Source: Verrucomicrobium sp. BvORR106 (GTDB taxonomy: Bacteria; Verrucomicrobiota; Verrucomicrobiia; Verrucomicrobiales; Verrucomicrobiaceae). Taken from it: a DNA stretch of 64,000 nucleotides. Shown piece after piece: positions 17,401 to 24,652 of this stretch (position 1 is the stretch's first letter; each line of letters opens with the position of its first letter). The stretch is taken from NCBI RefSeq assembly GCF_000739655.1, contig NZ_BATR01000164.1, positions 1 through 64,000 of the forward strand. Direction: 5' to 3'. The notes beneath the pieces are model-generated. The model ran no database searches. It was not told where the DNA came from and worked only from the letters and a program-made list of their open reading frames with translations. Position numbers and translations under genes: made by a program.

Positions 17401-18090
17401 CATGACCGGCTGCCGGAGAGTCTGGCCCTCTTGAAGAATGCCGCCCTCGATGCCAACCCACGGGTAAGGCTGGAGGCAGTAGTGGCGGCCAGCTATTTCC
17501 AACAACCCGCCGCGGTGGAAGCCGCCATGCAGGTGCTGGATCAGCCTCGCGACAAGTTCCTGGACTACGCCCTCAAGCAGTCCGTACGTGGTCTGAAACC
17601 CGTCTGGAAACCGGCGCTAGCGGCTGGCCAGCTCACCTTCGGCGGCAGTGCCACCCAGGTCGCGTATGTGCGGGATCTGGCCAATCAGGGCGCCACGGTG
17701 GAGCATCCCGGCAAGACCATCTATGACGCCCTGTGCCTCAACTGCCACCAGCCTGAGGGCAAGGGGCTTCCAGGCATCTACCCCCCTCTGGCCAACAGCG
17801 AGTGGGTGAACGGTGACAAGGCGGCCTTCATCAAAATCGTCATCCACGGTCTCACCGGCCCCATCACGGTCTCCGGGCAGACCTATGGCGTCGCGGCCCC
17901 CATTCCCATGCCCCCCATGGGTCTGGATGACCAGCAGATCGCCCATGTGGCCACGTACATCCGCAGCCAGTTTGGCAACAGTTCCGCCCCCATCACGGTG
18001 GACGAGGTGAAGGCCGTCCGCGCCGCCACGGAAGGCCGGACCACCTTCTGGACCGTGCAGGAGTTGATGTCCCCGCCAGCGGCAAAGTAG
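14422..18090 (+). CDS. DUF1080-SGNH-dehydrogenase-cytochrome c fusion
   Basis: A 1,222-residue exported multidomain protein. Order: signal peptide (1-23); DUF1080/3-keto-disaccharide hydrolase, LamG-like (about 28-210, starting FDGKTFDGW); an SGNH/GDSL-like domain (about 237-440, with the terminal LTDNGLHLNAEG block); a PVC-type membrane-bound dehydrogenase propeller (about 545-890, YEANLFASEIEGVAKPTQ, DTNGDGKADKSHRF); HEAT-like helices (about 895-1070); and a C-terminal cytochrome c with CLNCH at 1104-1108. Such proteins are typical of planctomycetes and verrucomicrobia and are thought to oxidise sugars in the periplasm. The canonical serine of the SGNH part is not obvious, so that domain may be non-catalytic. 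The open frame extends upstream over the amidase gene, but this ATG begins the signal peptide. Confidence 0.78.
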   Translation: MLFPPPRFAVVAALVCASPLFAAPVPIFDGKTFDGWEGETAKVWRITDGTIVGGSMEGNPQNEFLTTKKSYKNFTLQLEYKLDGTEGFVNGGVQFRSKRIPNPPNEMSGFQADIGAGYTGCLYDESRRKKMMATADKALITSTEKPGEWNKYEIRAEGPRIRIFLNGKLTIDYVEREAGIESDGVIALQIHGNCKAVIAFRDIKLEVLPDTLVPSEQEVLNRFGDLPALNVALAPWQGGKFQIADKEVIALAGQANLVREQKAGELEAILTSSYASREPSFRSMAWEGDTVYEQWRDLNFGSWKGQLDATGATTVLAQFGQVESFDGKGRIPEFVSAYHRLIDQFASRTPRLVLISPIPFEKPASPQAPDLTKRNEDVAAYAKAIQDVARHRGAIYVDLFTPLSQRAAGSPRLTDNGLHLNAEGLRTVAKLIATQLGASVSEAENLGPLRDAIVEKNRLWFDCWRPANWSFVYGDRVTQLFGKAGGDEPSLRESFEKHKPLIAGLDARIHALAKGEKPPEPPPAPEIVQEEKAPLTPEAQLASFTLAEGYEANLFASEIEGVAKPTQFSWDEKGRLWVACSPTYPQAIPGVKPSDYVLVLEDTNGDGKADKSHRFAEGLTMIQGLEPGAGGLYVCDFDQILHFKDTDGDGKADVKEVLYSGFGIGDTHQLVNSICHGPDGSLWFSQGLHAFSRVETEWGLSRLDKAGVWRWNPRTRRMDAFFNGGKAGHNCWGVAFDDYNQVFHKSGDRPVGYYTVPGMTKLADPDEYHPTGALFDTSPKTTAIDFIGTKALPKDIQGCALIGGYFGNVVELHRLKDDGSGFKSEQLPKLLRSSETAFRPVDVSVGPDGAIYLADWFNPVIGHYQASYADPRRDRRHGRIWRITAKGYAPVKQPNLAAMKPAELLEQLRSPERWTRYQAKRLLFDTPTADALKAADALVAGLDLSKAENEHLLMEVCGVYEAHESPSLEVLQKLATAQDSRVRAYGARVLASWHDRLPESLALLKNAALDANPRVRLEAVVAASYFQQPAAVEAAMQVLDQPRDKFLDYALKQSVRGLKPVWKPALAAGQLTFGGSATQVAYVRDLANQGATVEHPGKTIYDALCLNCHQPEGKGLPGIYPPLANSEWVNGDKAAFIKIVIHGLTGPITVSGQTYGVAAPIPMPPMGLDDQQIAHVATYIRSQFGNSSAPITVDEVKAVRAATEGRTTFWTVQELMSPPAAK

Positions 18091-18114
18091 TCAAAGTTTC
18101 TGCGTCTCGAAACG

Positions 18115-18186
18115 CGCCATCCCTCTCTCTTACACTGGTCATTATATCTAACCTGTTAGGGCGACCCGAGGGATGGCGTTCTTTTT
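18115..18186 (+). terminator. Long-loop terminator-like hairpin
   Basis: CGCCATCCCTC (18115-18125) pairs perfectly over 11 bp with GAGGGATGGCG (18168-18178), followed by TTCTTTTT. The 42-nt loop is unusually long for a simple terminator. It lies between the dehydrogenase fusion gene and the FAD oxidoreductase gene and covers an alternative ATG (18173), which supports the start at 18194. It could terminate the upstream transcript or act as a leader structure. Confidence 0.45.
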
Positions 18187-18193
18187 GGCACGC

Positions 18194-19915
18194 ATGAAAC
18201 GCCCCGCTTTCCTCACCCTCCTCACCTGCAGTGCTGCCTGCTCGCTCACCGCGTGGGCGCAATCTCCCTCCGCTGCCATCTTGGAGGCAGATGTCTGCGT
18301 CTACGGTGGCACCTCGGGTGGCGTGGCCGCCGCCGTCCAGGCCGCCCGCATGGGGAAGAAGGTGGTGCTGCTGGAGCCAGGTCGCCATCTGGGAAGCATG
18401 ACTTCGGGGGGCCTCAGCGCGGTGGACATTGGCGATCCGCGCACCGTGGGCGGGATTGCGAAGGAATACTTCACCCGCCTCGTTGCGGGCTACGGCAAGA
18501 CGCTGGAGTGGGACAAGCCCTTCATCAGCAAAGGAGGCGGCCCTGCCACGGGCGGCGCTTATTCCATTGAACCGCATGTCGCCGAACAAGTGTTCAATGA
18601 CATGGTGAATGAGGCGGGGGTGACCGTACGCTTCGACAGCCGGCTCGCCAAAGCAGAGAAAGATGGTGCCAACATCACGGCAATCGTGTTGGCAGACGGT
18701 CAAACCGTCCGCGCCCGCATGTATGTGGACACCACTTATGAAGGCGATCTCATGGCCAAAGCCGGCGTCAGTTACACCATCACCCGGGAAGGCAACGCCA
18801 AGTATGGCGAGACGTACAACGGTATTTCCTATGATCCGAAGTATCAGCCCCGCACCAACCATCTGAAACCGGGCCCCACCGGCCGCGTGAAGGGCGGCCA
18901 GGGTGTCTGGGACCGAGACCTGCCCCTCGATCCCTATGTCGTCCCGGGCGATCCCAATAGCGGCTTGCTGCCACTGCTGAATGCTGGAGACCCCGGCACT
19001 CCAGGCGAACCCGCCCCCGGCGTCCAGGCCTACTGTTTCCGCCTCTGCCTCAGCACTGCCCCTGACCGGCTCCCTATTTCTCCTCCCACTGACTACGATC
19101 CCAAACGCTACGAGCTCGTTGCCAGATTCATCGCCGGCTGCCTGGCCATGGGGGATGACATGGATCTCCGCTGGTTCTCCAAGCACGACGCCCTGCCCAA
19201 TGACAAATGGGATTTCAACACTGCCACGTTTGGCGGCAATCTCCCCGGAGCCAGTTGGGAGTGGCCCGAGGCCTCGTACGATCGGCGCGTTGAGATCGCA
19301 AAAGAACACGAGAACTATCACCGGGGCCTATTGCACTTCCTGGCCACAGATTCCCGTGTGCCCGAGAAAGTCCGCGCGGATATGAAGCGCTATGGTCTGC
19401 CCAAAGATGAGTTCAAGGACAACGGCGGCTGGCCTCACCAGCTCTACATTCGCGAAGCCCGCCGCATGGTGTCCGACCTTGTGCTGACTGAGCATCACAC
19501 CTTCGGTCGCCAAATCGCCGCTCACTCTGTGGGCTTGGGCTCCTACGGCACCGACACCCATGAGATTCGCCGCATCGTCAAAGACGGCGTGGTGCAACGC
19601 GAAGGCAAGACCGCAGGCGGTCGCGACGGTGCTCCCCCCTACCCAATCGGCTACAGCGCCATTGTGCCCAAGGCATCAGAATGCACCAACCTCTACGTAA
19701 CCTTCGCCCTCTCCGCCAGCCACACCGCCTTCAGCAGCATCCGCATGGAGCCCGTCTTCATGGTTACCAGCCAGTCCGCCGCCACCGCCGCCTGCCAGGC
19801 ACTTGATGCGGGAGTCACCGTGCAGAACGTGGACCAAGCAAAGCTCCGCGAGCAACTGCTGAAGGACAAGCAAGTACTGGAGTGGAAGAAGGAGTGGGGC
19901 AGTTCAGGGCATTGA
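18194..19915 (+). CDS. Secreted FAD-dependent oxidoreductase
   Basis: A 573-residue protein of the FAD_oxidored family (annotated xanthan-lyase-like or FAD-dependent oxidoreductase). Signal peptide residues 1-23 (MKRPAFL, core, AWAQ). The dinucleotide fold follows at about residue 35 as VYGGTSGGVAAAVQAARMG, a G-G-T-S-G-G variant of GxGxxG, then VVLLEPGRHLGSMTSGGLS. The rest has the family blocks YSIEPHVAEQVFNDM, YEGDLMAKAGV, RMVSDLVLTEHH and the C-terminal SHTAFSSIRMEP segment near the flavin. Substrate is unknown; export and neighbours suggest carbohydrate oxidation. The alternative start 21 bp upstream lies inside a hairpin and would put charged residues before the signal peptide. Confidence 0.75.
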   Translation: MKRPAFLTLLTCSAACSLTAWAQSPSAAILEADVCVYGGTSGGVAAAVQAARMGKKVVLLEPGRHLGSMTSGGLSAVDIGDPRTVGGIAKEYFTRLVAGYGKTLEWDKPFISKGGGPATGGAYSIEPHVAEQVFNDMVNEAGVTVRFDSRLAKAEKDGANITAIVLADGQTVRARMYVDTTYEGDLMAKAGVSYTITREGNAKYGETYNGISYDPKYQPRTNHLKPGPTGRVKGGQGVWDRDLPLDPYVVPGDPNSGLLPLLNAGDPGTPGEPAPGVQAYCFRLCLSTAPDRLPISPPTDYDPKRYELVARFIAGCLAMGDDMDLRWFSKHDALPNDKWDFNTATFGGNLPGASWEWPEASYDRRVEIAKEHENYHRGLLHFLATDSRVPEKVRADMKRYGLPKDEFKDNGGWPHQLYIREARRMVSDLVLTEHHTFGRQIAAHSVGLGSYGTDTHEIRRIVKDGVVQREGKTAGGRDGAPPYPIGYSAIVPKASECTNLYVTFALSASHTAFSSIRMEPVFMVTSQSAATAACQALDAGVTVQNVDQAKLREQLLKDKQVLEWKKEWGSSGH

Positions 19916-19965
19916 CGTGGGCGAACTGAGCAAATGCACCTATCCACGAAGTGCTGAGAGGAGCC

Positions 19966-20148
19966 TTACGGAATCTCTTCCTCGAAGAGGATGTGGCTCC
20001 AAGCCCAACGTTGACGAGCTTCCAGCGAGTCTACGTAGGGTAAGCGAGAGATGGTGACCTTCTCCGAAGGAGTTGCGGCGGTCTGACGGGCTATCACCTG
20101 AGAGTCCTCAGCAAGCCCCCACCTTCCGCTCCCAAAGTCGTAAGGCAC
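19966..20148 (-). pseudogene. Short coding fragment, unknown family
   Basis: From an upstream stop near 20200 the minus strand stays open to 19966, giving a protein-like tail (SSDVPYDFGSGRWGLAEDSQ ... RQRWAWSHILFEEEIP). It has no ATG; a GTG at 20148 is the only plausible start in the conserved-looking part. It reads like the C-terminal end of a gene that lost its 5' part, or a small gene with a poor start. The rest of the 336-bp gap (19916-20251) shows nothing else recognisable. Confidence 0.3.
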
Positions 20149-20251
20149 GTCCGAACTACCCCCGAGGAACTCGCCAGGAGTAGTCCGACGGTCCCCGTCG
20201 GCTCAGTCGCCGCAGGGACGCACGTTCAAGTCTCCCCTGCCCCCTCCGCTA

Positions 20252-21040
20252 TCACGCAGAGAAACCATTTGTATCAGAATCCCTCGCTTCCACATACGTC
20301 TCGCCGTACGGAAACAAATCGCGGTGCTCCTGGTTGCAATGGATGAAACACCGATGCCTGACGAGCTCCACCCTTGCATGTTCTTCAAGCGGCGGATCTG
20401 AAGGCTCCCCCCTCGCATCCACGTTGTACATGAACGAACTTGCCGTCCTGTAGTCTCGCCGGAATCTCGTCCGCCACTGGGAGTTGTGTCCCCAACCTAC
20501 CGACAAATCTTCACACGGACGAGAACCTCGACGATGCGTCCAATAAATCGTCGAGCTCTCGGCAATGTCTTTTTGAACTGATCGCGTCCCCGCTGCTACT
20601 GACACCCCGGCCCGGGAAATCATGAGGGAGCCGAGCATAAATCCCGGCCAAATCGTGCCTAAGATCTCCACCGAAGCTTCTGGTTCAGACGCCTGCCAAA
20701 CATGGGAAATCTCATGGTAAAATGGATGAAAAGTTCCTTGGATCACCTCCTGCAACCCGAGCCCCAGCATGAACTGTCGGTAGGCACTTAAAAATCCATG
20801 ATGCTCCTCAATTCTCGAGATCAAAACATCAGCCACCCTCGACAGCGCGTAAAGCCCCCACAAATCTCCATCTGAAACTCTCGGAACCACGTCTCCGACC
20901 ACATCCGGAAGCTGACCAAGCCATTCCACCTCCTGTGGATTGTCACGCTGCCATTGTGCGATAGATGAGCTGACTGTGTCTCCGTCGTCTTTCTGGACGC
21001 GGTCCCACAGCATATAGGTATCAAACGGTTGATTAGTCAT
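20252..21040 (-). CDS. Hypothetical protein
   Basis: A 262-residue soluble protein from the ATG at 21040 (MTNQPFDTYMLWDRVQ). I do not recognise a family. The sequence is rich in Trp, His and charged residues. A segment GTFHPFYHEISHVWQ (about residues 115-130) carries two histidines in a helix-like HExxH-shaped arrangement, but written H-E-I-S-H, which fits the gluzincin HExxH zinc motif. No third ligand is obvious, so metalloprotease function is speculative. There is no signal peptide. The frame is open 123 bp further upstream, but that part looks non-coding. It is followed on the same strand by a coding fragment and preceded by the YwqK-like gene. Confidence 0.5.
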   Translation of the reverse strand: MTNQPFDTYMLWDRVQKDDGDTVSSSIAQWQRDNPQEVEWLGQLPDVVGDVVPRVSDGDLWGLYALSRVADVLISRIEEHHGFLSAYRQFMLGLGLQEVIQGTFHPFYHEISHVWQASEPEASVEILGTIWPGFMLGSLMISRAGVSVAAGTRSVQKDIAESSTIYWTHRRGSRPCEDLSVGWGHNSQWRTRFRRDYRTASSFMYNVDARGEPSDPPLEEHARVELVRHRCFIHCNQEHRDLFPYGETYVEARDSDTNGFSA

Positions 21041-21087
21041 TGAGTAGTGAAATAGACAAATCCTAACTCCCGAAACCTGACCCAACT

Positions 21088-21678
21088 TCACCCCATCTCG
21101 AAAAAGTTGCAGACATCGTACGCCCGCGGATGAACTCTTTCTCCGGCAGGCGTTTCCAGCCACGAATCGTCGTCTTCATGCAAATGTCCTCGATGACAAA
21201 GGCCGGTGAGGCTCAAGCGATCCCAGACTTCTTCGGCTTCCTGACCCCGAACCTCGATCAACGTCCCCGGCAAGGGCCCGGCGCCATAAAAGTACGGCTC
21301 CACCGAAAACAGCCCTCTCCACCAGTCCAATAAGTCCGCTGCGGGGCGATCCATGATCCACAACCAGCGTTTGAACCCGTGCTCCTCCACCAGAAGCAAG
21401 GTGTTATCAGGCGTCATTGCGATGTCTGACAAGGCCGGGATTACTTGCGACTTTGCATACTCTCCCTCGCCGAACTCCACCAGACTGAGCACCTCTCCCT
21501 CCTCGGAGTATTCCCTCCACAGCCCGCGGCGCACCCCGAAAGCATAGCAGCCCTCGATCCACCTCTTGCCGCTTGGGTAGTTCCAAAAAGCATGCCCCGA
21601 GGCACATCGCCCAACCGGATCGAGGTGAAAGTGGGCGAACAGAATTCCTGAAGCAAAAAAGGTCTCGTGGGGTTCGCT
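21088..21678 (-). CDS. YwqK/MORN-variant-like hypothetical protein
   Basis: A 196-residue protein from ATG 21678 (MSEPHETFFASGILF). Its first 70 residues carry MORN-variant strands, FWNYPSGKRWIEGCYAFG and RGLWREYSEEGEVLSLVEF, as in YwqK-type proteins often annotated as toxin-antitoxin or immunity components. The second half (LLDWWRGLFSVEPYFYG ... DDDSWLETPAGERVHP) is unfamiliar. No signal peptide. It is divergent from the Nudix gene, sharing a 116-bp intergenic region, and is followed 47 bp later by the unknown gene at 20252. Function is not assignable; an immunity- or toxin-related role is only a guess from the family label. Confidence 0.5.
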   Translation of the reverse strand, partial: SEPHETFFASGILFAHFHLDPVGRCASGHAFWNYPSGKRWIEGCYAFGVRRGLWREYSEEGEVLSLVEFGEGEYAKSQVIPALSDIAMTPDNTLLLVEEHGFKRWLWIMDRPAADLLDWWRGLFSVEPYFYGAGPLPGTLIEVRGQEAEEVWDRLSLTGLCHRGHLHEDDDSWLETPAGERVHPRAYDVCNFFEMG

Positions 21679-21755
21679 CATCAACGGTGGGGAGGATTGA
21701 GAGACCATTTCACGGCCTGCATCATTGCACAAGTTTACATCGAGCTTTCACCTTA

Positions 21756-21793
21756 GTGTTGCAATCACACAATGCATAGTGTAGATGTTACAC
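21756..21793. promoter_or_regulatory. Tandem candidate NrtR operators
   Basis: Two related 15-bp inverted repeats lie just before the Nudix gene: GTGT-tgcaatc-ACAC (21756-21770) and GTGTA-gatgt-TACAC (21779-21793). Both are preceded by TA, and their centres are 23 bp apart, close to two helical turns. The second ends one base before the ATG. Position upstream of a NrtR-like gene suggests autoregulation of the operon. No Shine-Dalgarno sequence is visible here. Confidence 0.5.
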
Positions 21794-21794
21794 C

Positions 21795-22490
21795 ATGAGC
21801 TTCACCTACGAATACCCAAGAGCCGCCCTCACGGTGGACGCCGTGATCTTCGGGTATGACGCCTCAGAAAACGAACTGCGCGTCTTGCTCATCCAACGGG
21901 CCCTCCCGCCCTTCCAGGGGAAGTGGGCTCTTCCGGGAGGTTTTGTCCGGGTGGGTGAGTCCACTGATGAAGCGGCACGCCGCGAATTGCAGGAGGAGGC
22001 GGGCTTGCAGAAGGTCTTCCTGGAACAGCTCTACACTTTCAGCGCCCCCGAGAGGGACCCCCGTGAGCATGTCATCACTGTCGCCTACATGGCCCTGGTG
22101 CATCTGCTGGATCACCCTCCTCAGGCTGCGACCGATGCCGCGCAGGCCGCGTGGTTCAGCTTGAGCGAACTGCCCCCACTGGCTTTCGACCACGACCAGA
22201 TCCTCGAGACAGCGCACCGCCGCATTCAGTCCAAGATCCGGTACGAGCCGATCGGCTTCGAGCTTCTTCCCTCAAAGTTTACCCTCACACAGTTGCAGCA
22301 TCTTTATGAAGCCGTGCTGGGTCAGGCCCTCGACAAACGCAACTTTCGCAAAAGGTTCCTCGCCATGGATCTGCTCAAAGACACAGGCGAAGTCCAACAA
22401 GACGTGGCTCATCGTGCCGCCGCCCTCTGGTCCTTTGACCGACGCCGCTACGAACGCCTCCGCAAAGAAGGTCTCAACTTCAGTCTCTAA
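21795..22490 (+). CDS. NrtR-like Nudix regulator/hydrolase
   Basis: A 231-residue protein with an N-terminal Nudix domain and a C-terminal winged-helix segment (about residues 150-231, [15 protein letters not shown], then [12 protein letters not shown]), the layout of NrtR, a regulator of NAD metabolism that responds to ADP-ribose. The Nudix box is fully intact (G49-x5-E55-x7-R63-E64-L65-x-E67-E68-x-G70), so ADP-ribose or related pyrophosphate hydrolysis may be retained; many NrtR regulators have a degenerate box. It is the first gene of the cluster, 9 bp before NADAR, behind two candidate operators. Prediction: it senses ADP-ribose or NAD turnover and controls the genes that follow. Confidence 0.8.
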   Translation: MSFTYEYPRAALTVDAVIFGYDASENELRVLLIQRALPPFQGKWALPGGFVRVGESTDEAARRELQEEAGLQKVFLEQLYTFSAPERDPREHVITVAYMALVHLLDHPPQAATDAAQAAWFSLSELPPLAFDHDQILETAHRRIQSKIRYEPIGFELLPSKFTLTQLQHLYEAVLGQALDKRNFRKRFLAMDLLKDTGEVQQDVAHRAAALWSFDRRRYERLRKEGLNFSL

Positions 22491-22499
22491 CCCCCCTTC

Positions 22500-22940
22500 A
22501 TGGAACCCATCCTCTTCTACAGCACCAAGGGAATGTACGGCGCGTTCTCCAACTTCTCCGCGCATCCTTTCGTGCTGAACAACAAGCGCTGGCCCACCAC
22601 AGAGCATTACTTCCAGGCTCAGAAATTTGCCGACACCGAACATGAGGAAGCGATTCGAATGATCGCCTCCCCCATGGTGGCCGCACGCATGGGCCGATCC
22701 CGCCAGCGACCGCTTCGCAAAGACTGGGACGCGGTAAAAGATGACGTCATGAGGAAAGCCCTGCGCGCGAAGTTCACGCAACACCAGGATCTGCAATCCC
22801 TCCTCCTGTCCACAGGTGAAGCGCAACTGATCGAACACACCAAAAACGACTCGTACTGGGCCGATGGCGGCGATGGTTCTGGAAAGAACCGTCTCGGCAT
22901 CTTGCTCATGGAATTGCGAGATCAGCTGCGAACCTCCTGA
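22500..22940 (+). CDS. NADAR-family N-glycosidase (YbiA-like)
   Basis: A 146-residue NADAR domain protein. The family includes YbiA-type N-glycosidases of riboflavin intermediates and enzymes that remove ADP-ribose from guanine bases in nucleic acid. Signature blocks are all present: FSNF (16-19), WPTTEHYFQAQKF (31-43), RKDWDAVKDDVM (73-84), NDSYW (116-120) and GGDGSGKNRLG (123-133). Length equals a single domain. It starts 9 bp after the Nudix gene, and the next start is 7 bp after its stop. Among ADP-ribose genes the reversal of nucleic-acid ADP-ribosylation is a more attractive role than riboflavin salvage, but sequence alone cannot choose. Confidence 0.82.
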   Translation: MEPILFYSTKGMYGAFSNFSAHPFVLNNKRWPTTEHYFQAQKFADTEHEEAIRMIASPMVAARMGRSRQRPLRKDWDAVKDDVMRKALRAKFTQHQDLQSLLLSTGEAQLIEHTKNDSYWADGGDGSGKNRLGILLMELRDQLRTS

Positions 22941-22947
22941 ATCCACC

Positions 22948-23847
22948 GTGAAATCCGATCATCACTCTCGACTGGAGCGCGCCTCCGCATCGCTCACCGG
23001 CCTTTCGGTTGGCGACTCGTTTGGCGACCAGTTCTTTGTGTCAGATCAGATCATCGAGCTTCGCCTCCTGCATCGCAGTCCACCACCCCCAGTGTGGTTT
23101 GTCACCGACGATACCATCATGGCCCAGTCCGTGGTGGAGGTGCTCTCGTCATCTGGGACCATCGATCAGGACAAGCTCGCCCAAGCGTTCGCCAACCGCT
23201 ACACGCGAGATCCTGGGAGAGGATATGGCGGCACCGCGCACCGGATTCTTCGGTCCATTGCCAGCGGCACCTCGTGGCAGGTCGCAGCATCGGAAGCGTT
23301 CGACGGCATGGGCTCCATGGGCAATGGCGGAGCCATGCGCGCTGGCCCGTTGGGGGCATGGTTTGCCTGTGATCTTGTGGAAGTGATCCTGGAGCAGGCT
23401 CAACGCTCCGCAGCAGTGACTCACAGCCATCCTGAAGGTCAGGCCGGTGCCATGGCAGTCGCCCTGGCCGCCGCGTATGCCGTGAATCATCCGGGGCGTG
23501 AAACCTGCCCAGAGCTTCTCGCCCACGTTCAGGGTCACCTTCCCGATGGCGAGACACGCAGCATCATTCGTCGCGCCATGGACATTCCGTTCACCCGCCC
23601 TCCTGGAGTGGTCGCCGCCATGCTGGGCAGCGGCGAGCGGGTGCTGGCACAAGACACTGTCCCCTTCGCGCTGTGGTGCGCCGCCAGACACTGGAGCAGT
23701 TATCCTGCCGCCATCTGGTCCACCGTGAGCGGCCTTGGGGACCGCGACACCACCTGCGCCATCGTGGGCAGCATCGTCGCCCTGTCCGCCGGGCTGCCGA
23801 GCATTCCTCAAGAATGGCTCGACTCTAGAGAGCCGATTCCTCCCTAG
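22948..23847 (+). CDS. ADP-ribosylglycohydrolase 1
   Basis: A 299-residue ADP-ribosylglycohydrolase (ARH/DraG superfamily), an Mg-dependent enzyme releasing ADP-ribose from proteins, nucleic acids or O-acetyl esters. Motifs: GLSVGDSFGD (18-27), TDDT (53-56), the GNGGAMRAGPLG loop, SHPEGQAGAMAVALA, and GDRDTT with the metal aspartates D265 and D267. All metal ligands are present. The start is taken as GTG at 22948, 7 bp after the NADAR stop; the open frame reaches 22864, but that part overlaps NADAR and has no family similarity. The substrate linkage (Arg, Ser, RNA or DNA base) is not deducible. Confidence 0.8.
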   Translation: MKSDHHSRLERASASLTGLSVGDSFGDQFFVSDQIIELRLLHRSPPPPVWFVTDDTIMAQSVVEVLSSSGTIDQDKLAQAFANRYTRDPGRGYGGTAHRILRSIASGTSWQVAASEAFDGMGSMGNGGAMRAGPLGAWFACDLVEVILEQAQRSAAVTHSHPEGQAGAMAVALAAAYAVNHPGRETCPELLAHVQGHLPDGETRSIIRRAMDIPFTRPPGVVAAMLGSGERVLAQDTVPFALWCAARHWSSYPAAIWSTVSGLGDRDTTCAIVGSIVALSAGLPSIPQEWLDSREPIPP

Positions 23848-23903
23848 TCAGTAACAGCGCGCTTCGATCAGCAACTTTCCAAACCTCCCCTTTGCCAACT
23901 TCA

Positions 23904-24458
23904 ATGCAACCTTCCCCCAAGGCTCTCACTCAAACCAGCAAGTTTCTCAGTCTCGTGCTCCGCCACAAACCTGAGGAGATCGGCCTCGTGCTGGATGAGG
24001 CTGGCTGGGCCTCGACTGATGAGTTGATCGATGCCTGCAATCGTCATGGCCCCAGATTGGACCTCTCCACGCTCCAGCTTCTGGTCAACACCAACGAGAA
24101 GAAGCGTTTCGAGTTCAACGCCGACGGTTCCCGCATCCGGGCCTCCCAGGGACATTCTGTGGAAGTCGATCTGGGCTACACTCCACAGGTTCCGCCCGCC
24201 GTGCTCTACCACGGCACAGTGGAAGATTTCCTCGATCCCATACGGTCCCAAGGCCTGGTCAAAGGCGAGCGCCATCATGTTCATCTCTCTGCGGATCCCG
24301 CCATCGCTCGCATCGTTGGCACGCGCCGCTGCAAACCGGTCGTTTTGACCGTCCAGGCCAGCACCATGCACACCGCGGGACACCCTTTTTACCTTTCAAC
24401 CAATGGGGTTTGGCTCACTGACCATGTGCCCGCCAGCTTCATCGATTTCCCCTCATGA
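23904..24458 (+). CDS. kptA: RNA 2'-phosphotransferase KptA/Tpt1
   Basis: A 184-residue Tpt1/KptA homologue. The family transfers an internal 2'-phosphate from RNA to NAD+, forming ADP-ribose 1'',2''-cyclic phosphate and nicotinamide; some members also ADP-ribosylate RNA or DNA 5'-phosphates. Visible: SKFLSLVLRHKPEEIGLVL (12-30, catalytic Arg-His), GSRIRASQGHS (75-85), LYHGT (101-105), HVHLS (125-129), GTRR (139-142) and VWLTDHVP (169-176). The N-terminal winged-helix-like and C-terminal ART-like lobes are both complete. ATG 23904 is preferred to a TTG 12 bp upstream. Its stop overlaps the next start (ATGA, 24455-24458). Bacteria lack the yeast tRNA splicing route, so the physiological RNA is unknown. 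Confidence 0.88.
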   Translation: MQPSPKALTQTSKFLSLVLRHKPEEIGLVLDEAGWASTDELIDACNRHGPRLDLSTLQLLVNTNEKKRFEFNADGSRIRASQGHSVEVDLGYTPQVPPAVLYHGTVEDFLDPIRSQGLVKGERHHVHLSADPAIARIVGTRRCKPVVLTVQASTMHTAGHPFYLSTNGVWLTDHVPASFIDFPS

Positions 24459-24652
24459 CAACCAAGATCTCCGGCAAGAGAAGCTCACGGGCAGATTCCT
24501 CTGCCCAGGTGGCACAGGTTTTTGCAGAACAGCTCGGACCCGACGGGCCATTCGGGGGCACCTTCCAACGTGTTGTCTTTGCGATCTACGATTCCTCTTC
24601 AGGCACTCCCGTGCTGAATGCCTTCCAAGCCGCCTTCCCTCATCCCCAATGA
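24455..24652 (+). pseudogene. Remnant of microbial-type PARG (TIGR02452-like)
   Basis: A 65-codon frame whose residues about 16-62 (QVAQVFAEQLG, FGGTFQRVVFAIYD, NAFQAAF) match the extreme C-terminus of TIGR02452/DUF2263 proteins, the microbial poly(ADP-ribose) glycohydrolase-like macrodomain family of about 270 residues. The first 14 residues (MTTKISGKRSSRAD) resemble the basic family N-terminus. The catalytic macrodomain between them is absent, as if deleted in frame. Overlapping ATGA junctions with kptA and with the next gene remain, so it may still be translated and couple its neighbours. Identification rests on the tail only. Confidence 0.55.
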
